DNA of 64,000 nt from Rhodocytophaga aerolata (GTDB lineage: Bacteria > Bacteroidota > Bacteroidia > Cytophagales > 172606-1). The translations under genes were made by a program, and so were the position numbers. The notes under the pieces were generated by a model that saw only the letters and a program-made list of their open reading frames with translations, was not told where the DNA came from and ran no database searches. Below, in pieces: positions 1 to 6,699 of this stretch (position 1 is its first letter; each line of letters starts with the position of its first letter). The stretch is from assembly GCF_030503435.1 (NCBI RefSeq), contig NZ_JAUKPO010000004.1:1-64000 (forward strand), given 5' to 3'.

Positions 1-53
1 GGGTGGTGTGAGAGCGCTGAGGTAGGGATTTTCCCTACCTTTCGCTACTCGAT
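1..53 (+). ncRNA. 3' end of a group II intron (domain VI and 3' splice site), cut by the window edge
   Basis: The first 53 bases fold as a group II domain VI. GAG 10-12 pairs with CTC 48-50 and AGCG 13-16 pairs with CGCT 43-46, leaving A47 bulged exactly between them. A 9-bp stem, 20-28 with 32-40, is closed by TTT. The bulged A lies 7 nt from the 3' end, where the branch-point adenosine sits in group II introns, and the sequence ends CTACTCGAT, a typical bacterial group II terminus. Domain V and the expected intron-encoded reverse transcriptase would lie left of the window. The class cannot be decided from this piece. Confidence 0.8.
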
Positions 54-62
54 TAGTGACCG
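54..62. other. 3' exon of the intron: half of an attC-like core site
   Basis: Directly after the intron end, the plus strand reads TAGTGACC. On the minus strand this is GGTCACTA, just past the stop of the SUKH-like gene. It is the exact complement of the TTAGTGACC half-site at the other end of that cassette (797-805), as expected for the two ends of one integron cassette. The intron therefore appears to interrupt the attC that follows the gene, in the orientation opposite to the cassette gene. The other half of this attC is outside the window. Confidence 0.55.
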
Positions 63-68
63 TACTTT

Positions 69-788
69 CTATTTGTGTTCCTGTATTTGATACCACCAAA
101 AGCTTTTTTCTTTAATACTTTGTAGGTCTACTGCCGCTAATTCTTCTGCAAGCTTGGCTAAGGCGTCTGCTGACGGGGTGATTTCTACAAAAGACTCTCC
201 ATTGTGCTCAGCTCTGATTCTGCTCACAAAGTTTCGGTACACGAGCAGGCACTGGGCTAACTGGTGAATACTCGAGTTCATAAACATGACAGGAACGAAT
301 TGGGGATGGTAGTCCTGCTCCTCTTCGTTATCTACTGTGTGAATATGATCACTGCTTAGGATTATAACCTGGTCTTGATTCTTGGTATCAATACAGATCA
401 CATCTCCTCCCCCTTCGCTCCCAATCACGTAGTAAGATGCAAAGTCCTCTCCTTGCAGTTTATAGTACTGTTTTACGTTCTGCAGTACCGGGCTGTATAA
501 TTTTTCATTAAAGCTAAGAAACGGTGGGGCCGAAGCAGGTAAGCCTGCTTCCTTCAAAAACTGCTTGGTTGGCAAGCCGAAGAAAGAAGCCTGCAATTCT
601 TCTGCAGTATAGGACACTAAACTGTCCTTGGGCTCAATCAACCATTGTTTTCTAAACTCTACTGGTGTCAACATTGCTTTCTTTGGGTCAGTTATCACTT
701 CTATGCTTTGCTTGTGATCTCGACTCCTTTGGTTACAGGCAGTTGCTCCCAATAGAATAGCAAGCAAGATGCTTAATCTGTTTTTCAT
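69..788 (-). CDS. SUKH-4-like lipoprotein (probable immunity-type protein) in a cassette
   Basis: A 239-residue protein with a lipoprotein signal peptide: hydrophobic residues to about 17, then a lipobox ending at Cys18. The body resembles the SUKH-4/SMI1-KNR4 fold. It has an F-LP...FL-E-GLP stretch near 70-85, then YYVIGSEGGGDVICID near 119-135, which matches the Gly-rich strand-turn of the family, and a late N-SS-HQ-AQCLLVY helix. SUKH proteins commonly neutralise secreted polymorphic toxins. Here no toxin is visible and the protein is predicted to be membrane anchored, so an immunity role is inference. It lies between two attC-like sites and reads away from the tRNA-Arg side, as a gene cassette would. 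The start is the only Met that gives a complete signal peptide. Confidence 0.6.
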   Translation of the reverse strand: MKNRLSILLAILLGATACNQRSRDHKQSIEVITDPKKAMLTPVEFRKQWLIEPKDSLVSYTAEELQASFFGLPTKQFLKEAGLPASAPPFLSFNEKLYSPVLQNVKQYYKLQGEDFASYYVIGSEGGGDVICIDTKNQDQVIILSSDHIHTVDNEEEQDYHPQFVPVMFMNSSIHQLAQCLLVYRNFVSRIRAEHNGESFVEITPSADALAKLAEELAAVDLQSIKEKSFWWYQIQEHK

Positions 789-796
789 GTTCCTAT

Positions 797-892
797 GGTC
801 ACTAACGTATCAAGTGCAGCCGTCCAACCGTGGCCTCATGCGTTTGCATTGCGGGTTGGCGGCCCGGCGGCCGGCTGAACGGTGTTGGGCGC
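797..892 (-). other. attC-like recombination site between two cassettes
   Basis: A 96-bp imperfect palindrome. On the minus strand it opens with GCGCCCAAC (consensus RYYYAAC core) and closes with CGTTAGTGACC (close to GTTRRRY). Nested arms CAGCCG 817-822 / CGGCTG 872-877 and CCAACC 824-829 / GGTTGG 854-859 are separated by a variable loop, the geometry of an integron attC. It fills almost the whole gap between the flanking minus-strand genes. The GC content of the palindrome is far above that of the neighbouring genes. Confidence 0.6.
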
Positions 893-924
893 ATACCCTT
901 CCTTCTTTTGTTTTTTGTTTTTAT

Positions 925-1467
925 CTAAAAGTGTCTTAAAATATCTTCTATCCGATTATAGAAATAATCTTTCCACGATTTATTTTCTTCAATTACTACC
1001 GCTCTGATGCATACACCACCTAGCTTTCCTTGCAGTGGATTTCCAATCAAGTCATCAGTATGAACAGGTTTTGTGATTTCAGTAGGTGTCGGTAGCACAA
1101 TAGATTTAGGCGTTATGGGAGTTATCTCTATTTTCTGCTTGATTTTTAGTGTATCTACTGTCTGGGCTTTGCTACTGAAACTCATCAAAAAACCTATCAT
1201 GCTAGCTGCTATACCGGATATCCAAAATCTATTACTTAGCTTTTTATGAGAAGTTATTACTCTGTTTGTTTGATTTGCATTGAAGTTGCCACAAACTTTT
1301 TCCGGTTGTCGTTTGAAATAGTTATACAGTTCCCTATCTGACATCTTAGTGAAGTCTATTACAATCTTATCACAGGCACCACAAAATCTACCTTCATTTT
1401 GTGGTGTCAAATTTTCCCATTTAAGGGAACAAGGTTCTGTTACAACTATTTCGAATTCATTTTTCAT
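925..1467 (-). CDS. Cys-rich N-terminal/single-TM protein of unknown function, second cassette gene
   Basis: A 180-residue protein read from the ATG at 1467. A start 30 nt upstream is possible but would extend into the attC-like repeat. The N-terminal ~60 residues carry PCSLKWENLTP, then FCGACDK, then VIDFTKMSD and a later CGNF: four conserved-looking cysteines in a pattern seen in many short Bacteroidota proteins of unknown role, perhaps metal binding. One membrane helix (about residues 83-100) follows, then a Pro/Thr-rich periplasmic tail containing a short NPLQGKLGGVCIRA plug-like stretch. Function is not recognised. It is flanked by attC-like palindromes and reads in the same direction as the neighbouring cassette gene. 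Confidence 0.6.
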   Translation of the reverse strand: MKNEFEIVVTEPCSLKWENLTPQNEGRFCGACDKIVIDFTKMSDRELYNYFKRQPEKVCGNFNANQTNRVITSHKKLSNRFWISGIAASMIGFLMSFSSKAQTVDTLKIKQKIEITPITPKSIVLPTPTEITKPVHTDDLIGNPLQGKLGGVCIRAVVIEENKSWKDYFYNRIEDILRHF

Positions 1468-1482
1468 ATTTTGTTCTCGGTT

Positions 1483-1567
1483 GCGCCTAATGAACATGAC
1501 TATACGGCGGCGAGGCTCGAAGCATCAGCCTTGCGCTGTAGCGTCCCGCTGAACGAAATAGTTAGTG
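1483..1567 (-). other. attC-like recombination site upstream of the second cassette
   Basis: On the minus strand this 85-bp element opens with CACTAAC and closes with TTAGGCGC. The closing half-site is complementary, with one exception, to GCGCCCAA at the far end of the next cassette (885-892), which is how the two ends of one cassette are related. An internal hairpin pairs AGGCT with AGCCT around 1513-1531. No gene follows in the next 260 bp of the minus strand upstream, so this may be the outer boundary of the array. Confidence 0.5.
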
Positions 1568-1794
1568 TGCTGGTTGCACAACACTACTAATACTAAAAAG
1601 TTGTTAATGGTAAATCAACAAGAGATTGAAAGGATAGGAACTTTAGAAAGCTAAGTTGTTTGATAATGCTTATGGAGAAAAAATGACCGTTTTTAAAAGT
1701 TAATAGCGAAACGCTCAAAAACACCCCTTTTAGATTAAAAAAATCATCTCCAAAAAATCTCAGTTTATTGGATACAGCAAAATTTAGAAAACAG
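1568..1794. other. AT-rich intergenic stretch, no gene seen
   Basis: Between the last attC-like site and the tRNA terminator. No open frame of useful length, no integrase and no attI-like site is visible. It could be a decayed cassette. Confidence 0.4.
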
Positions 1795-1827
1795 AAAACC
1801 GCCTAATTTGCGAAATTAAGCGGTTTT
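1795..1827 (-). terminator. Hairpin terminator of tRNA-Arg
   Basis: AAAACCGC pairs with GCGGTTTT and TAATTT with AAATTA around a GCG loop, immediately 3' of the tRNA. Its core resembles the terminator behind tRNA-Pro at 31874-31910. Confidence 0.7.
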
Positions 1828-1832
1828 AGTCG

Positions 1833-1906
1833 TGATTCCGTTTGGATTCGAACCAAAGACCTACTGCTTAGAAGGCAGTTGCTCTATCCAGCTGAGCTAC
1901 GGAACC
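1833..1906 (-). tRNA. tRNA-Arg (anticodon TCT)
   Basis: Full cloverleaf on the minus strand. Acceptor GGTTCCG pairs with CGGAATC, with one G-U. The D arm contains AGCTCAGCTGGATAGAGCA. The anticodon loop CTTCTAA gives TCT, reading AGA. The T arm is built on GGTTCGAATCC, and the discriminator is A. CCA is not encoded. Confidence 0.93.
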
Positions 1907-1960
1907 TAATATAGGAAGTTGCTTATAGAGCATCCTTGCTGGGTGTCTAAAAAGGCGTTG

Positions 1961-1968
1961 CAAATATA
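1961..1968 (-). promoter_or_regulatory. -7 promoter element for tRNA-Arg
   Basis: Minus-strand TATATTTG fits the Bacteroidota -7 consensus TAnnTTTG and is followed by CAACGC. The same TATATTTGCAAC string precedes the tRNA-Ser/tRNA-Pro pair. A -33 TTG lies a little far away (about 22 nt). Confidence 0.55.
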
Positions 1969-2134
1969 AATAATTTTGTAGCGAATAGCGCAACAATTTT
2001 CTAATTAAAAATTACTAAACTTAGGCCAAATCTCCTTTCTATCTAAGAAACAGGCACAAACATACCTTGCCGCACAAGTTCATTAGTAAATTCACCTGAA
2101 AAATCCGTAACTTTCATTCAGGTATTTTATCCCA

Positions 2135-3247
2135 ATGAACATTATCCGCAATCTATTCTTTGTATGTATTTTAAGTCTGGGATTACTATCGTGTGCAAAA
2201 GATGATACACCCAGCACGATTCAGCCAGAAGAAACCGGGCCCTTGCAATTAATAACCCCCAGATATTTTGGCGATTATCAGTTGCCAGCTGATAATTCGC
2301 TTACGAAAGAAGGGGTAGCCTTGGGCAGAATGTTGTTCTATGAAAAAATGCTCTCTACCAATAATACCCTTTCGTGTGCCAGCTGTCATCAACAAAGCAA
2401 AGCTTTTACAGACGGACAGGCTTTTAGTAAGGGAGCGGAAGGACTTCTTGGAAAAAGAAGCACCATGTCGCTGGTAAATTTGGTGTGGAACAAACGCTTT
2501 TTCTGGGATGGGCGGGCCACTAGTTTAGAAGAACAAGCCCTCGTGCCAATACAAGACCCCTTGGAAATGCATCAGACGCTGGATGCGGCTGTGGCAAAAT
2601 TGCAGAATTCCCCAGTATATCCCGCCAGGTTTAAGCAGGTTTTCGGATCAGAAATTGTTTCAGCCCAGAATATTGCAAAGGCATTAGCCCAGTTTGAACG
2701 TACGCTTGTTTCCTCCAACTCCAGATATGATCAATACCTCAGCAAACAATATCAGCCAACTGCCCAGGAACTCAATGGCGAAACTTTGTTTATGACCCAT
2801 CCGCAGGCTGGAAAAATCAGAGGCGGTAACTGCGGCGATTGCCACGGAGGTTTTCTGACTACGTTGGGTAATTTTCATAATAATGGTCTTGATACCCAAG
2901 TTAAGGATAATGGCCTGGAAGGTGTTACCGGCAAAACAGCTGATCGGGGAAAATTCAGGGCACCGTCTTTACGCAATATTGCTCTGACAGCCCCCTATAT
3001 GCATGATGGCCGGTTTCAAACCCTGGAAGAGGTACTGGATCACTACAACGACCATATACAAGTCAGTGAAACGATCGATCCGCTTATTCTGGAAGCAAGT
3101 AATGAGCAGGTAGTTCCGGGAGAACCAGTAAAACTTCATTTATCTGAGCAGGAGAAAAAAGATATTATAACCTTCTTGCATATGCTGACAGATAGCACAT
3201 TTATTTCTGATCCCCGTTTTTCTGATCCTTTTCTGAACCAGAAATAA
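2135..3247 (+). CDS. Dihaem cytochrome c peroxidase, MauG/MbnH-like lipoprotein
   Basis: A 370-residue exported protein with a lipoprotein signal and lipobox Cys20. Two haem c attachment motifs are visible, CASCH at 81-85 and CGDCH at 233-237, together with the conserved FFWDGR near 122-128 and a YMHDGRF stretch late in the protein. This is the two-domain architecture and length of the bacterial CcpA/MauG family. Family members reduce peroxide or oxidise aromatic residues of a partner protein using high-valent haem. The next gene, 88 bp downstream on the same strand, is an MbnP-family lipoprotein, which makes an MbnH-type tryptophan-oxidising role more likely than general peroxide detoxification. 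That assignment is inference. A short perfect hairpin, CGCCTA/TAGGCG, follows the stop at 3253-3268. Confidence 0.85.
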   Translation: MNIIRNLFFVCILSLGLLSCAKDDTPSTIQPEETGPLQLITPRYFGDYQLPADNSLTKEGVALGRMLFYEKMLSTNNTLSCASCHQQSKAFTDGQAFSKGAEGLLGKRSTMSLVNLVWNKRFFWDGRATSLEEQALVPIQDPLEMHQTLDAAVAKLQNSPVYPARFKQVFGSEIVSAQNIAKALAQFERTLVSSNSRYDQYLSKQYQPTAQELNGETLFMTHPQAGKIRGGNCGDCHGGFLTTLGNFHNNGLDTQVKDNGLEGVTGKTADRGKFRAPSLRNIALTAPYMHDGRFQTLEEVLDHYNDHIQVSETIDPLILEASNEQVVPGEPVKLHLSEQEKKDIITFLHMLTDSTFISDPRFSDPFLNQK

Positions 3248-3276
3248 GTATATCGCCTATTTTTAGGCGCTCTAAT

Positions 3277-3284
3277 TACCTTCG
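3277..3284 (+). promoter_or_regulatory. Possible -7 element before the MbnP-like gene
   Basis: TACCTTCG differs at one base from TAnnTTTG and lies 51 nt before the start codon, just after a hairpin that could end the peroxidase transcript. No good -33 is seen. Confidence 0.3.
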
Positions 3285-3334
3285 TTAGTGTCATTTTGGA
3301 CTTTTAATTTAATTAAACTTCTTACCTGAAATAT

Positions 3335-4096
3335 ATGAATTTGCTGCAGAAACTATCTTCTACTCTCTTCATTGGCCTGTTAGTATTTTTGTCGTCTTGT
3401 TCCAAAGATGATAGCTCACCTGCCACTGGCGAATTAGTACTCACCTTTTTGCATGAAGTAAATGGGCAACCTCTCGTGTTAAATGAACAAGCATTTACCA
3501 ATGCCGCAGGCAATGTATACCGGGTTGAAAAACTGAAGTATTATGTAAGCAATATCGAATTAACTAAAACGGATGGATCGGCTGTAAAAATAGAGGATGG
3601 ATATTTTCTGATTGAGCAAACCGGCCTGGACTCCCGTCTGAGTATCTCTCTACCCAATATTCCATCGGCAACCTATTCTTCCCTTTCTTTTGCTATTGGT
3701 GTGGACAGTGCCCGAAATTTTTCTACGGAAATGGTGGGTGACCTTAATCCAAATAATGACATGGCCTGGAACTGGGTATCTGGCTACAAATTTTTTATGC
3801 TGGAAGGAAAATTCACTACCCCAACACAGGCCACCGGAGCCATTGTTTATCATGTTGGCGGCAACAGTTCACTACGCAGGGTTAGTTTATCTGCTCCCGC
3901 AGGAGAAATCCGGGTGAATGGCAATCAATTAACAGAACTGGGCATTGGCGCGGATGTTAACCGCTTGTTTGATACGCAATACACGATAGACTTGAATAAT
4001 TTGAATGCAGTAATGCAACCGGGCGATGACGCCAACCAAATTGCTGATAACTATGCAGCGGGTATGTTCAGCCTTCATCATGTCCATATCAAGTAG
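3335..4096 (+). CDS. MbnP-family copper-associated lipoprotein
   Basis: A 253-residue lipoprotein (lipobox ending at Cys22). It has the MbnP signature: an opening TFLHEVNGQPLVL strand, YRVEKLKYYVSNIELT, then FAIGVDSARN and GDLNPNNDMAWNW followed by GYKFFMLEG, and a closing SLHHVHIK. In characterised methanotrophs MbnP binds copper through a kynurenine made from tryptophan by MbnH. Two tryptophans sit in the AWNWVSG segment here, but which one, if any, is modified cannot be seen. Adjacency to a dihaem peroxidase with no methanobactin precursor nearby suggests a periplasmic copper-handling or redox pair independent of methanobactin. Confidence 0.8.
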   Translation: MNLLQKLSSTLFIGLLVFLSSCSKDDSSPATGELVLTFLHEVNGQPLVLNEQAFTNAAGNVYRVEKLKYYVSNIELTKTDGSAVKIEDGYFLIEQTGLDSRLSISLPNIPSATYSSLSFAIGVDSARNFSTEMVGDLNPNNDMAWNWVSGYKFFMLEGKFTTPTQATGAIVYHVGGNSSLRRVSLSAPAGEIRVNGNQLTELGIGADVNRLFDTQYTIDLNNLNAVMQPGDDANQIADNYAAGMFSLHHVHIK

Positions 4097-4222
4097 GCAT
4101 ATCTGCTACAAAAGGGCTACTTCTACCTACTGCTTTGTCCAAATGGTTCAGAATAACTCACAGATCCAGACTTATTTCAGTAAAATACGTACAGGGCACT
4201 AAACCCATTACCTTATTTTTTC

Positions 4223-5326
4223 ATGAAAGCAGTTTCTGTAGGTAGAATCAACAGTTTGTTATTTTTTGGTTTCCTTATTTTCACCGCCCTCTATTTTGCC
4301 CGTTCATTTCTTGTCCCTTTCTCTTTAGCCATTATCTTAGCTATGCTTATGTTGCCTGTCTGCCAGAAGCTGGAGCAGTGGCATTTGCCCAGAGGTTTGG
4401 CAATTGTGCTTTGTATCCTGCTCATTCTGCTGTTTATTGCAGGTATGTTTGGTATTATTGCCGGGCAGTTTGCTGGTTTGCAGGAAGACTTGCCTAAAAT
4501 TCAGACGGAGGTGCAAACCCAGCTGGACAAATTTCAGCAATGGGTACAGCAGCAACTGAAAATACCCCCACAGGAGCAGGAAACGATGCTTAAAGAGAAT
4601 TTATCTTCCGGAAAAGGTGGCGGCGCAGGGGGCATAGCCAAAAGTATTTTATCGGGTACTATAGGTGGCCTTACTACACTGGTACTCATCCTTGCCTATT
4701 TTTTCTTCTTTCTGTATTACCGGGAGAAGTATGAAGTATTTTTTTTAAAGATCAGAGGGGAAAACCATACGCCAGAAGTGAAAGAAGTAATGGGCAAGAT
4801 ACAGAAAGTGGCCGTCAAATATATAGGCGGACGGTTTCTGGCCATTTTGATTCTGGCCACACTCAACTCGGTGGGCTTATTAATTGTCGGGGCCAAAAAT
4901 GCCATTCTCTTAGGTATTTTAACCGCATTGTTCACCTTTGTCCCCTACGTTGGCACCCTGGTAGGTGGTGCTTTTGCAGCTGGTACCGTGCTTATTACGC
5001 AGTCTGCCAGTTCAGCCTTAACGCTGATTGGAATACTTGCCTTAATTCAGATGCTGGACGAATACCTGATAGAGCCCTATATTGTCGGAGGGAATGTTGC
5101 GTTAAGTCCATTAGCTGTCATTGTTGCCTTAGTAATTGGCGGTCTGTTGTGGGGCATACCTGGCATGATATTGTTTATCCCTTTTCTGGGAATTGCAAAA
5201 ATCATCTTTGATCATGTTCCTTCTCTTCACCCGTATGGGTATCTGGTTGGCATGAATGAAGAATCTTCCGGCTCTTCTCCCCTGAAGAAAATTAAAGGGT
5301 GGTTCGGAAAAAAAGAGGATGCTTAA
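4223..5326 (+). CDS. AI-2E family transporter/permease
   Basis: A 367-residue inner-membrane protein with the layout of the AI-2E (PerM/YdiK/TqsA) family: two N-terminal helices, a soluble amphipathic region at about 80-145 rich in Gln and Lys, then a block of C-terminal helices. Family landmarks include FTFVPYVGTLVGG and DEYLIEPYIVGGNVALSPLAVI. Members have been linked to AI-2 export, Na+/H+ exchange or small-molecule efflux, so the substrate is not assigned. A charged Ser/Lys-rich tail ends the protein. It converges with the hydroxylase gene with only 10 bp between stops. Confidence 0.85.
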   Translation: MKAVSVGRINSLLFFGFLIFTALYFARSFLVPFSLAIILAMLMLPVCQKLEQWHLPRGLAIVLCILLILLFIAGMFGIIAGQFAGLQEDLPKIQTEVQTQLDKFQQWVQQQLKIPPQEQETMLKENLSSGKGGGAGGIAKSILSGTIGGLTTLVLILAYFFFFLYYREKYEVFFLKIRGENHTPEVKEVMGKIQKVAVKYIGGRFLAILILATLNSVGLLIVGAKNAILLGILTALFTFVPYVGTLVGGAFAAGTVLITQSASSALTLIGILALIQMLDEYLIEPYIVGGNVALSPLAVIVALVIGGLLWGIPGMILFIPFLGIAKIIFDHVPSLHPYGYLVGMNEESSGSSPLKKIKGWFGKKEDA

Positions 5327-5336
5327 CGGTTAGCTT

Positions 5337-6206
5337 TTACTCGGCAAGGTGTGTTTTGTCTCCGGATAGTAGGTGTCTTTCGGGCTTTGTTCCATCAGGC
5401 AAGGCCCAATCCCGCTGCTTCCGGAAGGGTAATGCCAAAAGAAAACCTGGGGTTTGTTCGGCAGGATTCCGGTAGGACGGTACGCCAATATCTACTTCCG
5501 CTTGTGGAACATTCAGGCGGATGGTTTGATGCAGCCGGTCCCAGAAGGTGAAAATTACGGCATAGTTGCTATCTGTTTCGTTGCGCACAATGGAGTGATG
5601 GATGCCATGCATACGAGGCGTTACAATGAGTTTATTTAACTTCCGTTCCAGATCAACCGGCAATTGCCAGTTGCTGTGATGGAAAGCAGTAGCGCCTTCA
5701 TACAGGACTTCATAGAGTAACACGATAGGTGCTCGGGCTCCTGCCACGGCAACCATACTGCCCCGAAAAAAAACAGATAGCAACACCTCCCCTACATGAA
5801 ACCGCCAGGCAGTAGAGACATCCATATCCAGATCTGTGTGGTGTACAGTATGGAAGCGCCAAAGCCAGGGAATCCGGTGGTTAAGGGTATGCCAAAGATA
5901 ATTGGTATAGTCGAGTAGCAAAAAGGCTAAAAGTCCTTTCAGTGGTCTGGGTAAGGGTAACCACTGACTTAGGCCAATGCGGTTTTTTCCAGTCCATCGG
6001 CCGGCAGCCAGCATAGCAGGAACCAAGGCCAGACGTAAGCCCGCGAGGCCAACGGTAGCTACTCCTGCATTCACCCGTAAACGCCTTCCTTTGTCATCCT
6101 TGCGGATACGGAGTTCTTTTCTGGTTTCTGCCATCAGAAGGCCAATAGCCAGACAGGCAAGCAGCGGAGCCCCAATAAAATCGAAAACTTTCAAATATTT
6201 TTTCAT
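5337..6206 (-). CDS. Membrane sterol desaturase / fatty acid hydroxylase family protein
   Basis: A 289-residue multi-pass protein of the di-iron hydroxylase superfamily. The histidine clusters are present in order: HX3H at 106/110, HX2HH at 119/122/123, and C-terminal HHSNW and HGIHH motifs. These bind the two irons that activate oxygen for hydroxylation or desaturation of a lipid. The bacterial substrate cannot be inferred; fatty acids, carotenoids or hopanoid-like lipids are all possible. The N terminus carries two hydrophobic segments separated by a basic, Arg/Lys-rich loop. It is transcribed alone and converges on the AI-2E permease. Confidence 0.82.
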   Translation of the reverse strand: MKKYLKVFDFIGAPLLACLAIGLLMAETRKELRIRKDDKGRRLRVNAGVATVGLAGLRLALVPAMLAAGRWTGKNRIGLSQWLPLPRPLKGLLAFLLLDYTNYLWHTLNHRIPWLWRFHTVHHTDLDMDVSTAWRFHVGEVLLSVFFRGSMVAVAGARAPIVLLYEVLYEGATAFHHSNWQLPVDLERKLNKLIVTPRMHGIHHSIVRNETDSNYAVIFTFWDRLHQTIRLNVPQAEVDIGVPSYRNPAEQTPGFLLALPFRKQRDWALPDGTKPERHLLSGDKTHLAE

Positions 6207-6342
6207 AGCGTATAGTCGGTGAGTAAATAAACTTATGGCATTGAATAGTAAAAAGATCTGTTTGTCTGTTATGTATATATGTAGGTAAGCCTTCTAAAAA
6301 TTTGTAAATAAGTACAATAAAAACTTCTCATAATGAAAAGAT

Positions 6343-6350
6343 TACCTTTG
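6343..6350 (+). promoter_or_regulatory. -7 element for the 72-residue gene
   Basis: A perfect TACCTTTG (TAnnTTTG) 42 nt before the start codon. No clear -33 TTTG at the usual ~20-nt distance. Confidence 0.5.
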
Positions 6351-6391
6351 GAAAATCCGTTTAACACTTTTAAACCTAACCCTTTTCGACT

Positions 6392-6610
6392 ATGAAAGCA
6401 GAATCATTTTTTATTGGTCCCCTGGATGATGATAAAGCAGTTGAACTCACATTATCCTTGTCTGACCTCAAATATATACATGGAATTTTAGTAGAGAACT
6501 ATAACAGAGCACTCAACAAAAGCCAACCTTCCACCCAGCTCCAAGACCTGGTGGTAAATATCCAATCGGTGATTACCCATACCCTGGAGGCGGCTGAAAA
6601 CAAAGCGTAG
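6392..6610 (+). CDS. Small hypothetical protein (72 aa)
   Basis: A compact soluble protein with no signal peptide or membrane segment. It has an N-terminal acidic stretch (LDDDKAVELTLSLSDL) followed by two predicted amphipathic helices. It is supported as a gene by a perfect -7 element 42 nt upstream and a 12-bp hairpin terminator just after the stop. I do not recognise a family. Confidence 0.7.
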   Translation: MKAESFFIGPLDDDKAVELTLSLSDLKYIHGILVENYNRALNKSQPSTQLQDLVVNIQSVITHTLEAAENKA

Positions 6611-6622
6611 TTGTTTGCTGTT

Positions 6623-6653
6623 ACTCAGCCCATCCGGAAAAGATGGGCTGAGT
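6623..6653. terminator. Bidirectional hairpin terminator
   Basis: ACTCAGCCCATC pairs perfectly with GATGGGCTGAGT around a 7-nt loop. It lies between the end of the small plus-strand gene and the end of the minus-strand GH13 gene. Confidence 0.75.
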
Positions 6654-6699
6654 TAATCTGTCTATTTTTTGCCCAAATTGATGATGGCTTGTTTCAGTT

